Source: Paraburkholderia tuberum STM678 (lineage in GTDB: Bacteria > Pseudomonadota > Gammaproteobacteria > Burkholderiales > Burkholderiaceae). From it: a stretch of 64,000 nt of DNA. The notes beneath the pieces were generated by a model that saw only the letters and a program-made list of their open reading frames with translations, was not told where the DNA came from and did not search any database. This document shows positions 63,558 through 64,000 of the stretch, in pieces; position 1 is the first letter of the stretch, and the number at the start of each line of letters is the position of its first letter. A program made the position numbers and the translations under genes. The stretch is from the NCBI RefSeq assembly GCF_902833905.1, contig NZ_CADFGP010000023.1, positions 1 to 64,000 of the forward strand, read 5' to 3'.

Positions 63558-64000
63558 TGAACGGCTCCAGAGCGGCCTCGCCAGCCCAGCTGCGCGGTTG
63601 TCAGTCGCGAGAGCGGGGAGAGTAGGCGTGCCGCGTCTTATTGTGTTTTCACAAACACGCTGGAGCGGGAAAGATGGCGGGAGAATTGCCTGAGAGGGCC
63701 CAGCCCGATAAAAAAAAGGGCACGGTGCCGCAGGGCACATGCGAACACGGCTTCAAATCATGGCCTGACACGCCGCGTTTAGCCAGCAGACCTTCATAAG
63801 TCTTCGCCCTCTGAAGCCGGCGCGCCAAATGGGCGCGCGAGCAAAGGGCCGAAGTCCGCGGTCATGCCGCAACGGGAAGTTCGCGCAGGCGGCGCGTCTT
63901 TTCCTGCTGGGGGTGTCTCGCCTTCTTTTGACGTCGCCATGTCTTGTACTTTCTACAAGACGCCTTGGGCGCACGCCGTATTTTCGCGACTTGCAGCTTC
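63558..64000. promoter_or_regulatory. rne 5' leader and upstream region, no gene seen
   Basis: The 443 bases to the window edge contain no gene I can support. On the minus strand a T8 tract (63711-63718) follows a small GTGCC/GGCAC hairpin, and a perfect 8-base inverted repeat GTCTTGTA-N5-TACAAGAC lies at 63941-63961. Long structured leaders mediate RNase E autoregulation in E. coli, so these may be parts of a similar leader. In related genomes rluC is expected further right. Confidence 0.5.

Noticed and set aside
63711..63740. T8 tract on the minus strand as a true terminator in the rne leader
   Set aside because: The nearby stem is only five bases and not directly next to the T run, so a functional terminator is not supported.

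Overview
The window is one contiguous stretch of a GC-rich beta-proteobacterial chromosome, most likely Paraburkholderia or a close Burkholderiales relative. This rests on codon use and gene-order recognition: the rpsP-rimM-trmD-rplS operon followed by a Nudix gene and a CobD/CbiB-like gene, a divergent dadA/lrp pair, and an rne gene with moaA-mobA-moeA upstream. I see no insertion sequence, integrase, prophage or CRISPR array, and most of the window reads as core chromosome.

Layout. Positions 1-2.9 kb hold etfA and a DmdC-type acyl-CoA dehydrogenase. Positions 2.98-8.1 kb hold dadA and a divergent Lrp-type regulator, a radical SAM gene behind a near-perfect LexA box, a TM2 membrane protein and a PQQ-type sugar dehydrogenase homologue. 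Positions 8.2-12.7 kb hold the rpsP-rimM-trmD-rplS operon, a CoA pyrophosphatase and a CbiB-like membrane protein. Positions 12.7-19.6 kb hold a DUF2007 protein, rsgA, an M48 protease, orn, mog, darP, pmbA and folA.

Positions 19.6-29.5 kb are the accessory highlight. A seven-gene minus-strand operon encodes secreted proteins that look like a divergent Fap functional-amyloid system: two proteins sharing a 20-residue Asn/Gln/Gly repeat (FapB/FapC-like), a periplasmic C39-type peptidase (FapD-like), a FapE-like secreted protein, a FapF-like coiled-coil plus beta-barrel outer-membrane protein, and two leading genes I cannot identify. Two paralogous sigma-54 activators with GAFTGA loops bracket it. 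The operon start carries a sigma-54 (-24/-12) promoter candidate with a perfect IHF consensus directly upstream. The inferred logic is that an enhancer-binding protein, possibly c-di-GMP-responsive, switches on export and assembly of an extracellular fibre.

Positions 29.8-48.4 kb hold thyA, a large FecR/DUF6600 protein, an ArsR-type regulator, a 46-residue lipoprotein, a hotdog thioesterase, fumC, a phospholipase D family lipoprotein, a BASS transporter, a MATE pump, an S4-domain protein, a secreted Ala/Lys-rich protein followed by a decayed in-frame remnant, a UvrD/Rep-type helicase with a second LexA-like box over its start codon, a hypothetical protein, azlC-azlD and an AraC regulator.

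Positions 48.4-64 kb hold creA, two tandem identical tRNA-Asn genes, fdxA, pncB, an orphan LutC protein, a Na+/H+ antiporter, ghrB-rmuC, a GNAT acetyltransferase with a small membrane protein, the molybdenum cofactor genes moeA-mobA-moaA, and rne with its long 5' leader at the right edge. All calls come from reading the sequence and remembered family features; no database search was run.
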